64,000 nt of DNA from Mastigias papua (lineage: Eukaryota; Cnidaria; Scyphozoa; Rhizostomeae; Mastigiidae), in the NCBI GenBank assembly GCA_964019165.1, contig OZ025270.1, positions 643,001 through 707,000 of the forward strand. Reading direction: 5' to 3'. The position numbers and the translations under genes are program-made. This document shows positions 11,801 through 21,471 of the stretch, piece by piece. The notes beneath the pieces are model-generated. The model saw only the letters and a program-made list of their open reading frames with translations, made no database searches and was not told the DNA's origin. Numbering within the stretch: the first letter of the stretch is position 1; every line of letters starts with the position of its first letter.

Positions 11801-14800
11801 CACGACTTCTACAATTTCAGGTTCTTCAGGAATCGTTTGGTTGTCGTTAGGTAAGGCTTCTCTGAACTGCAGCAAATATGCCATGACAGCAACCTCTGTA
11901 ATTTCCGGATTTGTAAGATCTTTTGGAGTAAATAGTTTCTTAACGCCAAGCTCACTCTCTGCTTTGTTCATCCCAAGTGTAACATTATCCAACTTATTTT
12001 CAGGATCCAACTGCGTGTAATGAGGAATAGTCCCTGGTTTGAAACTCTCCACCAGCGTGCACAGACGAATACCATCGTTCCAATCCGTATTAAAATTATT
12101 AAACGTGATTGCATTTGACCAGGATTTTATCAGCTCTTTTGCATGCTCCTGACCAACACCATCATCCTGTATGAAATATGACAAGTATGTCATCATACTT
12201 TGCTCATCGATATTTGAGTTAGCCATCTGCTCTGCTGTCATGATAGGAGGAATCCCTAACTTCTCGTTCGCAAGACGTAGTCCAAGCCGACAGTTTTCCA
12301 CCGCATTCTGCGGCAGCAGTTGATGATAATGAGGGCATGAGCCAGGTTTTATGGCATTAATCAATGCGCAGAGAGCGATACCATTGTTCCAGTTAGTTGT
12401 AAGGTTGGTAACTTCCTGGGAAGGTATGACACTCTGCACCCAGAGTAAGAGGACTTTCTTCACTGGAATTTTCACAGTCATCGCGCCTATCTGATAATGC
12501 AGAATCATTCGCCAAATTAGACCAAGGATGAGCTTGAGGCTTCCATTAACAATGTGTTCACTATCTGTGAAAGAAAATTAGAATAAGGATATTGAAATGG
12601 TTTATGTCTTCTTCAAAATTGGTGGTCGTGAGTGGGACCATAGAATAACAGGGGGAAGGAATAACAATGTACGATGGTTATGTAACATGCATGAAACTAT
12701 GAGCAATCATAAGTTACATAAAATGCATCGAATGCTGCATTGGCGATACTATGTGCCTAGAAACTAACAAGAACTAGGCCTATAGACGGTATTCGAAAAA
12801 TAACTCAGACATTCGATTGAAGAAGGTTCTGTCTTCCGTGAGAACTCGGGCAACAGAATAGTGGTCCCGGACGCGGAATGTTAACTGTGATGAAAAAGAA
12901 GTAGCCTATTAAAAGGTAAGCTGTAAGCTGATGGCTTGGTTGGTTAGGTGCTTATTGCAGAGTTCTTGCAAATTCAATTATGCAAAAGAACATATGATAT
13001 CCTGTTTTACGGTTCAAATACATACTAGGGATGGAAGAGAAATTGCATTTTCCAGTCTATAACTTCTTTTTTCATGTACAACCAATACGTACTTCTGACC
13101 AGTTATTCAAGAAGTGGGTGGTAAAACGAAACGTGGAGAATGTTGTAGACCCCCGCTTAAGTGTCATCCTTTGAAAAATTTCACGAATGTTATGAATAGG
13201 TCGGTTTTCTTTTACAAAAAAGGGATGTGGTTGACATAGAAACAACAAAAGTTAGCCATCTTGAAGTCTGCCATGTCATATTACATTCAATGTGAACGAA
13301 CAGGAGAAAACGTTCAATGGTACCATTCCGGTTAATAGAATATGACTTCTTCCTTCAAATATGTGGACGATTTAACTAACTGCAGGGCTTTCCATACAAC
13401 GCAAGGATGAACGAAGAAGTGAATGAGTTTATCAGTTTAACAGGTTAACTCTTGAACATCTCTACACGCAGTGGGCAAAATACATTTTAACAAACACAGC
13501 GACAGGGTAAATTATGATAATGAAATAGGTCTCTATTGATCTCATAACAATTTAAAAATTCATTTAACAGCTGCTTAGTTTCTCAAGCTTTCTGTATCCC
13601 AGGTATCATTGGCCTATGCTTGTACCAACAACTTTGACTATCAATGCACCTGGAGTGAAGTTCATCCACAAAGAACCTTCACCTTGCTTCATCTGCTATA
13701 AAGATTTCCCCCCAAAGACATTAAGTCATTTGTGGATCGAATGTGAAGATCTACCAACAGGTACGTCTCTGACAGGTCAGGTGGAATCGCAAATTAAAAT
13801 TTGAAGCGAACGAATGCATGTACCTGCTAGTTGATATGATAGGCAAATTAAATTACTTTAAACAGGTGATTTCAGAGCGCTGTTTTCAGTTAGCCAAATA
13901 AATTATTTCTCCATCTGTGAAAATTACCAAGCAAAGTTTGATGAGATCCAGTAAAGTCATCTCCAGACTTCAGACTTATAACTGTTACAAATTGTATTTT
14001 TCTGGCTCCCAAAGCAATATTCAAATCTTGGCATAGGCTACGGTACATATCCCAACAAATTAACTCATTACAAGGAAATCAGTTGGCAATGCCAGTTTGA
14101 TAATAGGCCAAAGCGCAAGTGGTGAGACAATTGCTACGAATTCAGGTCTAAAAATGAGCTCAACGATTGAAAACACAAAGCAGAACCATGAATAACTATT
14201 ACAGGTGCAGCTGAAACAGGTGATCATTGGGTCATGTATAAGACTAAAAGAGGTTGGCAAAGAGTCTCACTTGAATCTGAGCGAAACTAAGGGAAAATGA
14301 GCTTGAAGTGATTCATAAAAAAAGTTGATGGTTATTATTTGTTATAATTTTAAATTAGAAATGTTGTTGCCGTGTGAACCAAGCTACAAAACATGTTCCT
14401 AAAACAATCCCGCAAGGGCTCCACTCCCTAAATTTTAACAAACATCTTTAACAGATGCCTTATATTACCAACTATCTCAACATACAGTGGTGTAGACCTA
14501 AAGTAATAGCTAGGGGGCCTTTCATGGGCGACGGAGCCAAGGGACTAGGGCGCTTTAGCCTTTCAATTTTTATAGCAAATGTACTTTAGTACCAGTTTTA
14601 GCATCCTATATCCCTGGAATTTCAATCTATCCATCCACTCTAGCTCCCATCTAAAATGTTGCTCTGCCGTCCTTGCTTTTTCCTAAAAGTATTTTTATAA
14701 AAAATCTAAGAATCAGATGTGCTTATATAAGGAACTGGGATTTGGTTTCGTCAATAATAGGCTCAATAATAGGCCCTTGGGCTCCCCCACTTCTACCCCT

Positions 14801-17800
14801 AGAGCGGATATCACAAATACGGCACATAACACCTCTATACGAAGTTACTTCACTGCATGCTGCACTCAAAGGAAGCCCTGTGCTAGATTGCCGTTTGTCG
14901 CAAAATTTTTTACCTTCTCGGAAAAATGATGAAGTCGGTCTTCTAAATTGTGAAAAGAAAAGCTTTTATATAATTGAATAGCAAAAGAAACCGATCATGA
15001 AAAAAGGGAATATACTTATTACAGTTTGTGGGAAAATTTTTCATCTCTTCTCCCTCCTGTGAATCTTCTTATCTACACATCCGGCTAAACCAAATCTACG
15101 GCACACAAAACGCCATTGCTAAGACTAAAGCTTGGATAAGCATCACCAGGATGGGAACCTCAGAATGCAAATAAAACTGAACAGAAGGAAAAAGGTCGAA
15201 AGAAAAGCTGCCAGAAAGGCAGCGAATCAACACATAGGGCTAACAGTAGTGGAGCCAATCAGCATAGCAGAGCTATCACGTGACTTGAGTTGCAACCTCT
15301 TTACGAACAACGGAATCCACAAAAAATTTGATTGCAACAGTTAACTTGAGTTGCTCTTAATACCCAATGACTTTAATCAATTTAAAACAAAATTAACAAA
15401 TTTGCTATTATTTTGTAAAAGACAACCATAACTAATCAAAACAAATCACATTTGTGTGTTAGTTGCAAAATAAGATAGATATAATCTAGTAGGATTTGAA
15501 TACATATTAAACATTACTTTCACAGCTTTTAGTTGCTAATTGTAGGGAATTTAAGTGAGCAGAATGCCCAAAATGATCTTAAGTTATGGAAATAAAGTTG
15601 CTTAATGGCCAGTTTCCTTTTTCATCATCGAGTTCTCTTTTGGTGACTTCAAGTGCATTATAAAATATAATGAAGTGTCTTTTGCCCGGTACTGAAACTT
15701 TCCTAACTCTTTTATGATTTCACTACCGTAAATCCCCGATTAAGCGCCGCCCTCGATTAAGCGCCGCGGCGCTGAATCAAGGATTTACGGTACTGATAAT
15801 TTACAAGGGCTTTCTTAGCAAGAATAGCTGAGTTTGTGTAATACTGCAATTGTTATCGTTGTTGTTCACTTTATTTTGAGTATGCTGTTATATCTAGCGT
15901 TTTCAGCTAATTTAGGCCTACTGTGCATGCCGCATCCAGGCATGGGACCCCTAGTTTAACGCCCCTTCCGAAGGACGGCGGAGTGAGTTGCTTTGGTCGT
16001 TTATCTGGAAAGTCGCCCATCCAGTTGCTGACCTAAATCAGTCAAGCTTAACTTCAGCTAGCTAACGGAAGCTAGCAGAACCGCTTGGGCACTCACACCA
16101 CAATGTTATTCAGACAGACAGCCACTACACAAACAACACTCGAATACAAAGGCAACTAAAATAAATCTATACAAAGTCAGTAAACGATGGCTGTCTCGCG
16201 TGAATAATTGAATTCTGATGACCTATCAACTGTTTCAAGTCTCAAAAATCAAATACTAAACTTTTTAACTTTTTAAACTTTTTTAGAAGTCGAGTACTCC
16301 TTTCGTATAAAACCACTTTCTTACAAAAATATGTATTTGCTGGGCAAAATACGTAAAACTTCCTGGATATCTGGCAGCTAAAGTCAGTCAGTGAACAAAG
16401 CATGGAAAAGGATATGAAAGATATCGATTTACTAAAGTTTTCATAAGATTGTGGCAAAAGTAGAGGATAGATGAAAAACTATAGCATTACATTTTTGTAG
16501 TGTGCCTTGTATTCGCTTGTACAAGAAGGGTGATTTTCAAAAGTGAAGGTGATTTTGGAATCCACAAGCCTCTTGAACTCAGGTTCATCAGTGCTGCAAG
16601 GTCTAGACTATGAAGGGGCAGATCAGGGGGTAAGCTGTATACGATTGTTCTGCACCAGTATGCCTGTAAATCATTGTTTGCGGCATTTATCTAACCTTCT
16701 TCATGCATTTCAATCGATACAAATGAAATCATTCGTCATTGAATCTTTAGAGGGATCAGTCTATTGTACACGCTTATTGAATAAAAACATTTCTATTCGT
16801 GATAATTCATGTGTGGAGTCCATAACACAAAAGCGATCTCACTCACCGCCTCATCTCGACTTTCAACGTAATTGCAGTAATAGGTTCTCACTAGGAACAA
16901 CGACAAACAGGCAAGTGGGACATTTCAGTTTCACCATAGTGTTTACTTAAGGTGGGTGACTGGTCAAAAAGCTATTTCCATACAAAATAATGCCAAGAAC
17001 CTCAAATTACACACAATAGGGTAGTTTTGAGTGCAGATTCCGAAAAAGTTGACAAAATTTAGAAAATTCAAATAGTTGCCATGGAAACGAGGGAACAATT
17101 CCTAAATAGTGGGCATGGGATCTGACACCCCAATTTGTTCTATTATGATTAACCACTGATTGCTATATATCATTAGATTCCTCATAGTCTGTAGAGTGCA
17201 ACAAAAGTAGGTAAAATGAAAAATAGCCTCCATATCCATAGTTATCATGATTTTTTTCCAAAATGAGAAATTTTGACCGGACTACCAATAATTGGACACA
17301 ACAAAACTCATAAATAATGAGAATGATCTAAAAACTAAACATGTCATTGCATTCTCCATTATGTTAGCTTTCAAATGATATATAGATATTTGGTTTTCCA
17401 TAAAGCATAACAAAATGGGGAATTTGACCGCGAAAGCACTACCATAAAATAGTAGTTTTGAGAAAAATGAGTTTAAACTTTTGCACACAGAAATGTTCAC
17501 TGAAAGTCAAATATGCTTTCTCAATATGCTTGCAAAAGTACTTTTTGCAAAAAATCCTGGTCTCTATAATAGAATAGCATTCTTAAATATTAAATATCTT
17601 TTTAAAAGACATTTTATAAATCAGTGGAATGCACCAGCACTATATGTTTGCCCTTCCTTATTTTGTGATGATTGTTCCTTTGCATTTTTATTGTATTTTA
17701 ATGTCCTTCTTCTTTTCTTTCCCCTTTCACTTGCTTTGTATTCTGCCTTTTTGAGTCTTTCAATACTTCCTCTAAGATTTTCTGCCTTGCAGAACTTTCC

Positions 17801-20800
17801 AGGCTCAAACCCTAATATTCTGCAAAGAATATCTTTGAAACACTTGCCCATTGAAAACTGACATAGTGCCAAAAGTACAGCAGTCTCAAGTGTCTTCCTT
17901 CCATTGAATATAGCCTTTGGTGAAAACTTCCATATTAAATGGTGCAAAGCTTCATTGGCATTTTGGGTTCTATTTCTGGAGCACCTCTTAAGAAGGTTTT
18001 CTTCAGATAATCTCTGAAAAATTGGCACAAGGCATTTGCCTACATCTGATGGGACGGTTTCATGATTCTTATGTGTGCCAGGCTCAACATCTTTTGCCAA
18101 TGATCTTTGCCAGAAGCACCAAGAATTTTCACCTGGTGGACATTGCTGGTGTTTTGGAAACTGATCTGATGATGAAAGATGCAGTAATATTGCAAAGATG
18201 CGCTTTGTAAGAAAAGGAATATCATCGTGGTGGTCTTTGATAGCATGGCCATAATAATTTTGAATTTTTAGTATCTTTTGCTGGGTCAGCTTCCCTTTCC
18301 CTGATACTGATGATCCTTTAGCTTTGGCCTCAGACACTAGGTTTCTAAGAGCTGTGCCCATTCGTTTAGAGATATGGTTAACACAATCTTCCTTTTTGAT
18401 GACAACATCTGGGCCATATGCCTGTGCGTCACTTATAGCATCAAATGATTTGCTATCTCCGTCACAAAGCATTGTCGTGTACCTCATGCTATTCTTTTCA
18501 ATGGATCTCTTCCACATTCGCAAAGCACACTCAACTTCCATAGCATTGGCAGATCCTTCAAAATTTTTCAGGCAATTCCTTGAATGCTTCAGTTTCCACT
18601 CCTCACTACTGTCACTTTGCTCCATGATGTTACATTTTCCACAGAAATTTGACAAGACCTCATGGTCCAGTGGAAGTCCTGTAACTAGCTCAATTACTGA
18701 GGCCATCCCATTATGTGAAGAGTGTCCTCTTCTCTGCCATGACCCATCAAAGGAGACAGCAATATCTAAAATACCTTGCTCATCAGGGACAATGCCAATA
18801 TCTTTGTATGCCTTTTTGATAGTCTCCCTGGAAGACTTCAATATTTCATCAAAAGTTGCTTTGCTGGCAGCCCCTATTTTAGAGTGGTTGTTAGTATATG
18901 CTTCCTTTGATAGGCAATTTGGCAAATTCATGCTACTGCACCAGTCTTTTATTGCAGAAAAGCCACATCCAATGCTCCTGAAAGCAAAAACTGCTCTAAC
19001 ATTAACTTCAAATGGAGCCTTTCCTGAATCACCAAGCCTACTAGACATGAACTGCTCAGTATAGAAAGTGTTGCAGTTATTACAGGAAATGTCAGATTTG
19101 GCAGCAAACCCTTGTGACTTACTTTCTATGATGCTGAATGTCAAGTACCCAACAGTTTGACAACTGGGACAATAAAACTTCTCAACTAGACTTTGCAGAC
19201 ACGATTTCTGAACAAGAAAGAAACAGTCACTTGAATCTTGGAGAAAGTTGTCTGTTGAATGTGATTCCGTATACAACAACTCTTCGGTAATCCCAAATGC
19301 CTGAAACTTCTTGCCAGTGGACGACAAATAGTTTTCTGATGTACGGCCTGTCCCTTCTAACTCAGTCTCAACCCTGCCAATCTTACGACGCAGATTCTTG
19401 TTTTTCCTTCGACCAACATATGGTTTTGAAACACGAAATTTTGGCTTTGCCATCTTCAAACCTAGTTTTGATCTTGTAAGCTATACGTTTCTTCGCCTCT
19501 ATGCATTCATCAAAGCATCGATCTGTTCCATCTGTTCTGCCTAGGCCATATGTTTAAAGTTAACCAATCAATGAGCTAGGTTTCTATGCATTGTCCAATA
19601 AAATGCCGATATTTTGCTATTGTTATCTAAACAAAGGCATTACAAAGATTCTTTTGTTTACTACCCATTGAAAATCCTCAACTAACAAAGAACTGACGGA
19701 GTATAATGATACAAAGGCAGCATAAATAGACAGAGCTAAAGGAGACGATTCGAATGATGTGTTGGGTCTAAGCATTGCGTGGCTCTATACAGAGAAAATG
19801 CATCCGACTTTCAAACAATTTTCAACCTTTTTATGCCAAGTATGCAAGAACATAGGGGGTTCAAAAATGTGCTAAACAGCCCCCATTAGTGCTAAGTTTG
19901 GGGAAATAACTGTGGTATAGGAAAGTTTAAGCCCTATAGACATCGTTGGCATCACATCTCAAATTTTGATTTTTTTCATGATTTTGACTAGTCACCCACC
20001 TTAAGTACAGCTAAAATAAGGACGGGAATAGATCATGACACCGTATTACAGAAACAGGTGCATTCCTTGCTGTGAGAGTCCTAACAATATTCACTCTCAC
20101 AACGTGCATTATTTCAGCATTCTAACGAGATCATCTCTAGCATTAAAAAGTCAAATCGGCAAATTTCATTTTACGTAAGAATATTGGCTTCTCTAGGTCG
20201 TGACAGGCACGCATGGAATTTGACTTTCTGTATGCGAAAAAACTTTGAGTGAAATGGGAGGAAGGTGTCTCATCAGTAGAATATATTTCCTGGTTGTTTT
20301 GATGTCATGACTTTCTCAAATGGGACTCTTTTTGATATTTGGTGCCATCCCTCCCTAGGCACGCCCACTGATGTTCCTCTTTGGGTAAACACTTTGTAAA
20401 CATCCACCTTCTTCTTTGTCACGGACAGAACCTTAGGTACTCAGTCCCGAGTAGACGGGGGGTTTGAATAGTAGGGGGTGGGGTGGAAATTTCCTAAAAA
20501 CTTAATAAACGGGATGGTTGGAATAAACGGGCCGGGTGTAAACTTTCACTAAGCATAATAGCTATGAATGAATTTCACAACTTATTTCGAACTGTAAACA
20601 CAGTGAAAAACATGATTTTCTCACGTTACTTACTACTCAATCGAAGTACAGGCACAAAAATAATAAACGGGGGGTCTGGAATAAGGATGTCCTGGGTGGA
20701 TTTTTTCAACAAATTAATACGCTGGGGGTAGACGTTTATTCGAGACTCAAGAGTACAAATCTTCATCACAAAGAAATGAGGTATCTCTTAAACCCTACAA

Positions 20801-21471
20801 ACAATGAAGTTTGGAATTAATTCACTCGCATAAACGACCGCATTTTACATCCTTCCAGCGCACTAACATCAGGGTATTACAAGAAAAGTTGGCAACCATG
20901 CTTAGGCTTCCATTCCAGATTGCTTTGACTTTGAATGACCTAAATTCAACAAAGTCTGCAGACACATTACGGATTTGCTGTGCAAACAGACTAACTCATT
21001 ACAAAAACTACAGTTAAGATGTGTATTGACGATTGGGTTAATGACAGATAGCTGTACCTGTTGAAAGAAAGTGAAAGAAACGTTGCAGGTATGTTGACTG
21101 GGCGCTGCAAGAGGATTACCAAATACAAATCACAGAACAATAATGAGAAGTGTTATTGTTCCGGTGCTTTGTCACTTACCGATACTAAGCATGTTTATTC
21201 CGTCGTCTTCCATAGCTTTTAGTGCCAGAGTCACATTTTCCAGCATATGATTTGGAGACCTTGGCTTCTTGTTGTAACGGCCAAGCTGCTTTTTTGCCAC
21301 GATTTCATACAGATTTATCAACTTTATTCCGTCTGAAAAGTCAGTTTCAAATTCTGTTACCTCAATATCACGAGCACTCAGGTTCTGGTTTACCCAATTT
21401 TTGAACACAGCACATTGGGTCTGAACCCAGTTGTTTTCGTCGCCCTTGACAGATACGTGACGTCGCGCCAT
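5866..21471 (-). CDS. jbug: Filamin-type actin cross-linker with three CH domains (jitterbug-like)
   Basis: Six coding exons, all introns phase 1: 21180-21471, 11113-12564, 9528-10379, 8456-8716, 7011-7331, 5866-6194. They sum to 3,507 nt, or 1,168 residues, with a TAG stop at 5866-5868. Every donor and acceptor is GT/AG. CH1 spans about residues 13-122 (actin-site motif DFSDGIKLINLYE), CH2 about 131-230 (NWNNGIALCALINAI), and a third CH about 237-331 (DWNDGIRLCTLVESFKPG). An acidic linker (about 337-365) follows, then about eight filamin/Ig repeats with the usual GAGPG, PGLYxV and GSPF/GCPY signatures. The C-terminal repeat ends in a short 20-residue tail. Classical filamins have two CH domains and 20-24 repeats; Drosophila Jitterbug has three CH domains and few repeats, so this is the better match. 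Role (from family): F-actin cross-linking at the cortex. The ATG at 21471 opens the first CH exon. The acceptor of exon 5 could be six bases further in, with the frame unchanged. Confidence 0.94.
6541..6616 (-). repeat. tRNA-like sequence, probably a SINE head
   Basis: On the minus strand a pol III B box GGTTCGAATC sits in a T-arm-like hairpin (GCGGG-TTCGAAT-CACGC, 4 of 5 pairs). An A-box-like TTGCTAAGTTAATTGAGC lies upstream at tRNA spacing, and the outer 7-mers pair at 5 of 7 positions. The anticodon stem is poor, so it is unlikely to be a working tRNA. It lies in the last filamin intron. A tRNA-derived SINE or an old tRNA pseudogene fits best. Confidence 0.4.
15724..15792. repeat. 69-bp palindromic mini-element
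   Basis: The ends TACCGTAAATCC and GGATTTACGGTA are perfect inverted repeats. The arms continue inwards as GATTAAGCGCCGC against GCGGCGCTGAATC with one mismatch. An internal duplicate of GATTAAGCGCCGC makes the fold asymmetric. TA lies at both tips, as expected for a Tc1/mariner-type target. This looks like a minimal MITE or its hairpin remnant in filamin intron 1. Confidence 0.6.
15985..16090 (-). repeat. 5S rRNA-derived (SINE3-like) sequence
   Basis: Read on the minus strand, GAAGTTAAGCTTGACTGATT followed by AGGTCAGCAACTGGATGGGC and GACTTTCCAG parallels the internal promoter half of 5S rRNA. There GAAGCTAAGCAGGGTCGGGC leads to TTAGTACTTGGATGGGAGAC. Order and spacing agree but identity is moderate. 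A 5S-headed SINE or 5S pseudogene is the likely source. It is not a functional 5S gene, since the 5' half is not recognisable. Confidence 0.4.
16951..20000 (-). mobile_element. Complete TTAA-flanked DNA transposon, 3,050 bp
   Basis: Terminal inverted repeats GGTGGGTGACTRGTCAAAA match at 18 of 19 positions (left end 16951, right end 20000). Each is bordered by TTAA (16947-16950 and 20001-20004), a 4-bp target-site duplication. The only long frame inside is the minus-strand transposase at 17621-19459, with no stop or frameshift. TTAA duplications are typical of piggyBac and Kolobok elements, while plant-type Mutator elements make 8-11 bp duplications. The protein is not piggyBac-like, so I favour Kolobok or a related group. 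The element sits inside filamin intron 1 in the same orientation as the gene. TA duplication with a slightly longer TIR is an alternative reading of the ends. Confidence 0.88.
17621..19459 (-). CDS. Transposase of the 'Mutator-like transposase domain' family
   Basis: A single uninterrupted frame of 612 residues. The N-terminus is basic (residues 1-30). A zinc-ribbon-like pair CPSC (97-100) and CNNC (126-129) follows. A predicted DDE/RNase H core has the hallmark SFDGSWQRRG with D238, then CDGDSKSFDAI with D333/D335, then NANEALHHLIW with E503. The motif CPPGENSWCFWQ (440-451) is also typical of this family, which is frequent in cnidarian and other invertebrate genomes. The tail is rich in K/R. 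The catalytic assignments are inferred from family pattern. The ATG at 19459 is followed two codons later by a second ATG, and either could be used. The frame is intact, so the element may be recently active. Confidence 0.92.
   Translation of the reverse strand: MKMAKPKFRVSKPYVGRRKNKNLRRKIGRVETELEGTGRTSENYLSSTGKKFQAFGITEELLYTESHSTDNFLQDSSDCFFLVQKSCLQSLVEKFYCPSCQTVGYLTFSIIESKSQGFAAKSDISCNNCNTFYTEQFMSSRLGDSGKAPFEVNVRAVFAFRSIGCGFSAIKDWCSSMNLPNCLSKEAYTNNHSKIGAASKATFDEILKSSRETIKKAYKDIGIVPDEQGILDIAVSFDGSWQRRGHSSHNGMASVIELVTGLPLDHEVLSNFCGKCNIMEQSDSSEEWKLKHSRNCLKNFEGSANAMEVECALRMWKRSIEKNSMRYTTMLCDGDSKSFDAISDAQAYGPDVVIKKEDCVNHISKRMGTALRNLVSEAKAKGSSVSGKGKLTQQKILKIQNYYGHAIKDHHDDIPFLTKRIFAILLHLSSSDQFPKHQQCPPGENSWCFWQRSLAKDVEPGTHKNHETVPSDVGKCLVPIFQRLSEENLLKRCSRNRTQNANEALHHLIWKFSPKAIFNGRKTLETAVLLALCQFSMGKCFKDILCRILGFEPGKFCKAENLRGSIERLKKAEYKASERGKKRRRTLKYNKNAKEQSSQNKEGQTYSAGAFH
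20437..20756. mobile_element. 320-bp MITE-like element
   Basis: The ends are imperfect inverted repeats. The left end is GTACTC-AGTCCCGAGTAGACG. The complement of the right end is GTACTC, then TTG, then AGTCTCGAATAAACG. Three internal GGRATAAACGGG-type motifs (near 20510, 20524 and 20665) repeat the subterminal sequence. No reading frame is present and no clear target duplication was found. It lies in filamin intron 1, to the right of the TTAA transposon. Confidence 0.55.

Larger units (their letters stand above)
12565..16946. other. Filamin intron 1, left part
   Basis: The first filamin intron spans 12565-21179. Its left part holds no coding sequence I recognise. It contains the small palindromic element at 15724 and a 5S-like stretch near 16000. 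Isolated open frames, for example at 13616-13804 and 16543-16950, have no convincing domain or splice context. Confidence 0.6.

Noticed and set aside
13616..13804. Short plus-strand frame with a CFIC...H...C pattern
   Set aside because: Only 62 residues, no partner exon, inside the filamin intron; at best a transposon relic.
14485..14805. Possible hAT MITE starting CAGTGGTGTAGACC
   Set aside because: An inner inverted GGAGCC(C)AAGGG pair exists but no matching right end or 8-bp duplication was found.
16543..16950. 135-codon plus-strand frame beside the TTAA transposon
   Set aside because: No domain, biased composition and no splice support.
18324..19064. 246-codon plus-strand frame
   Set aside because: Antisense shadow of the transposase frame at 17621-19459.
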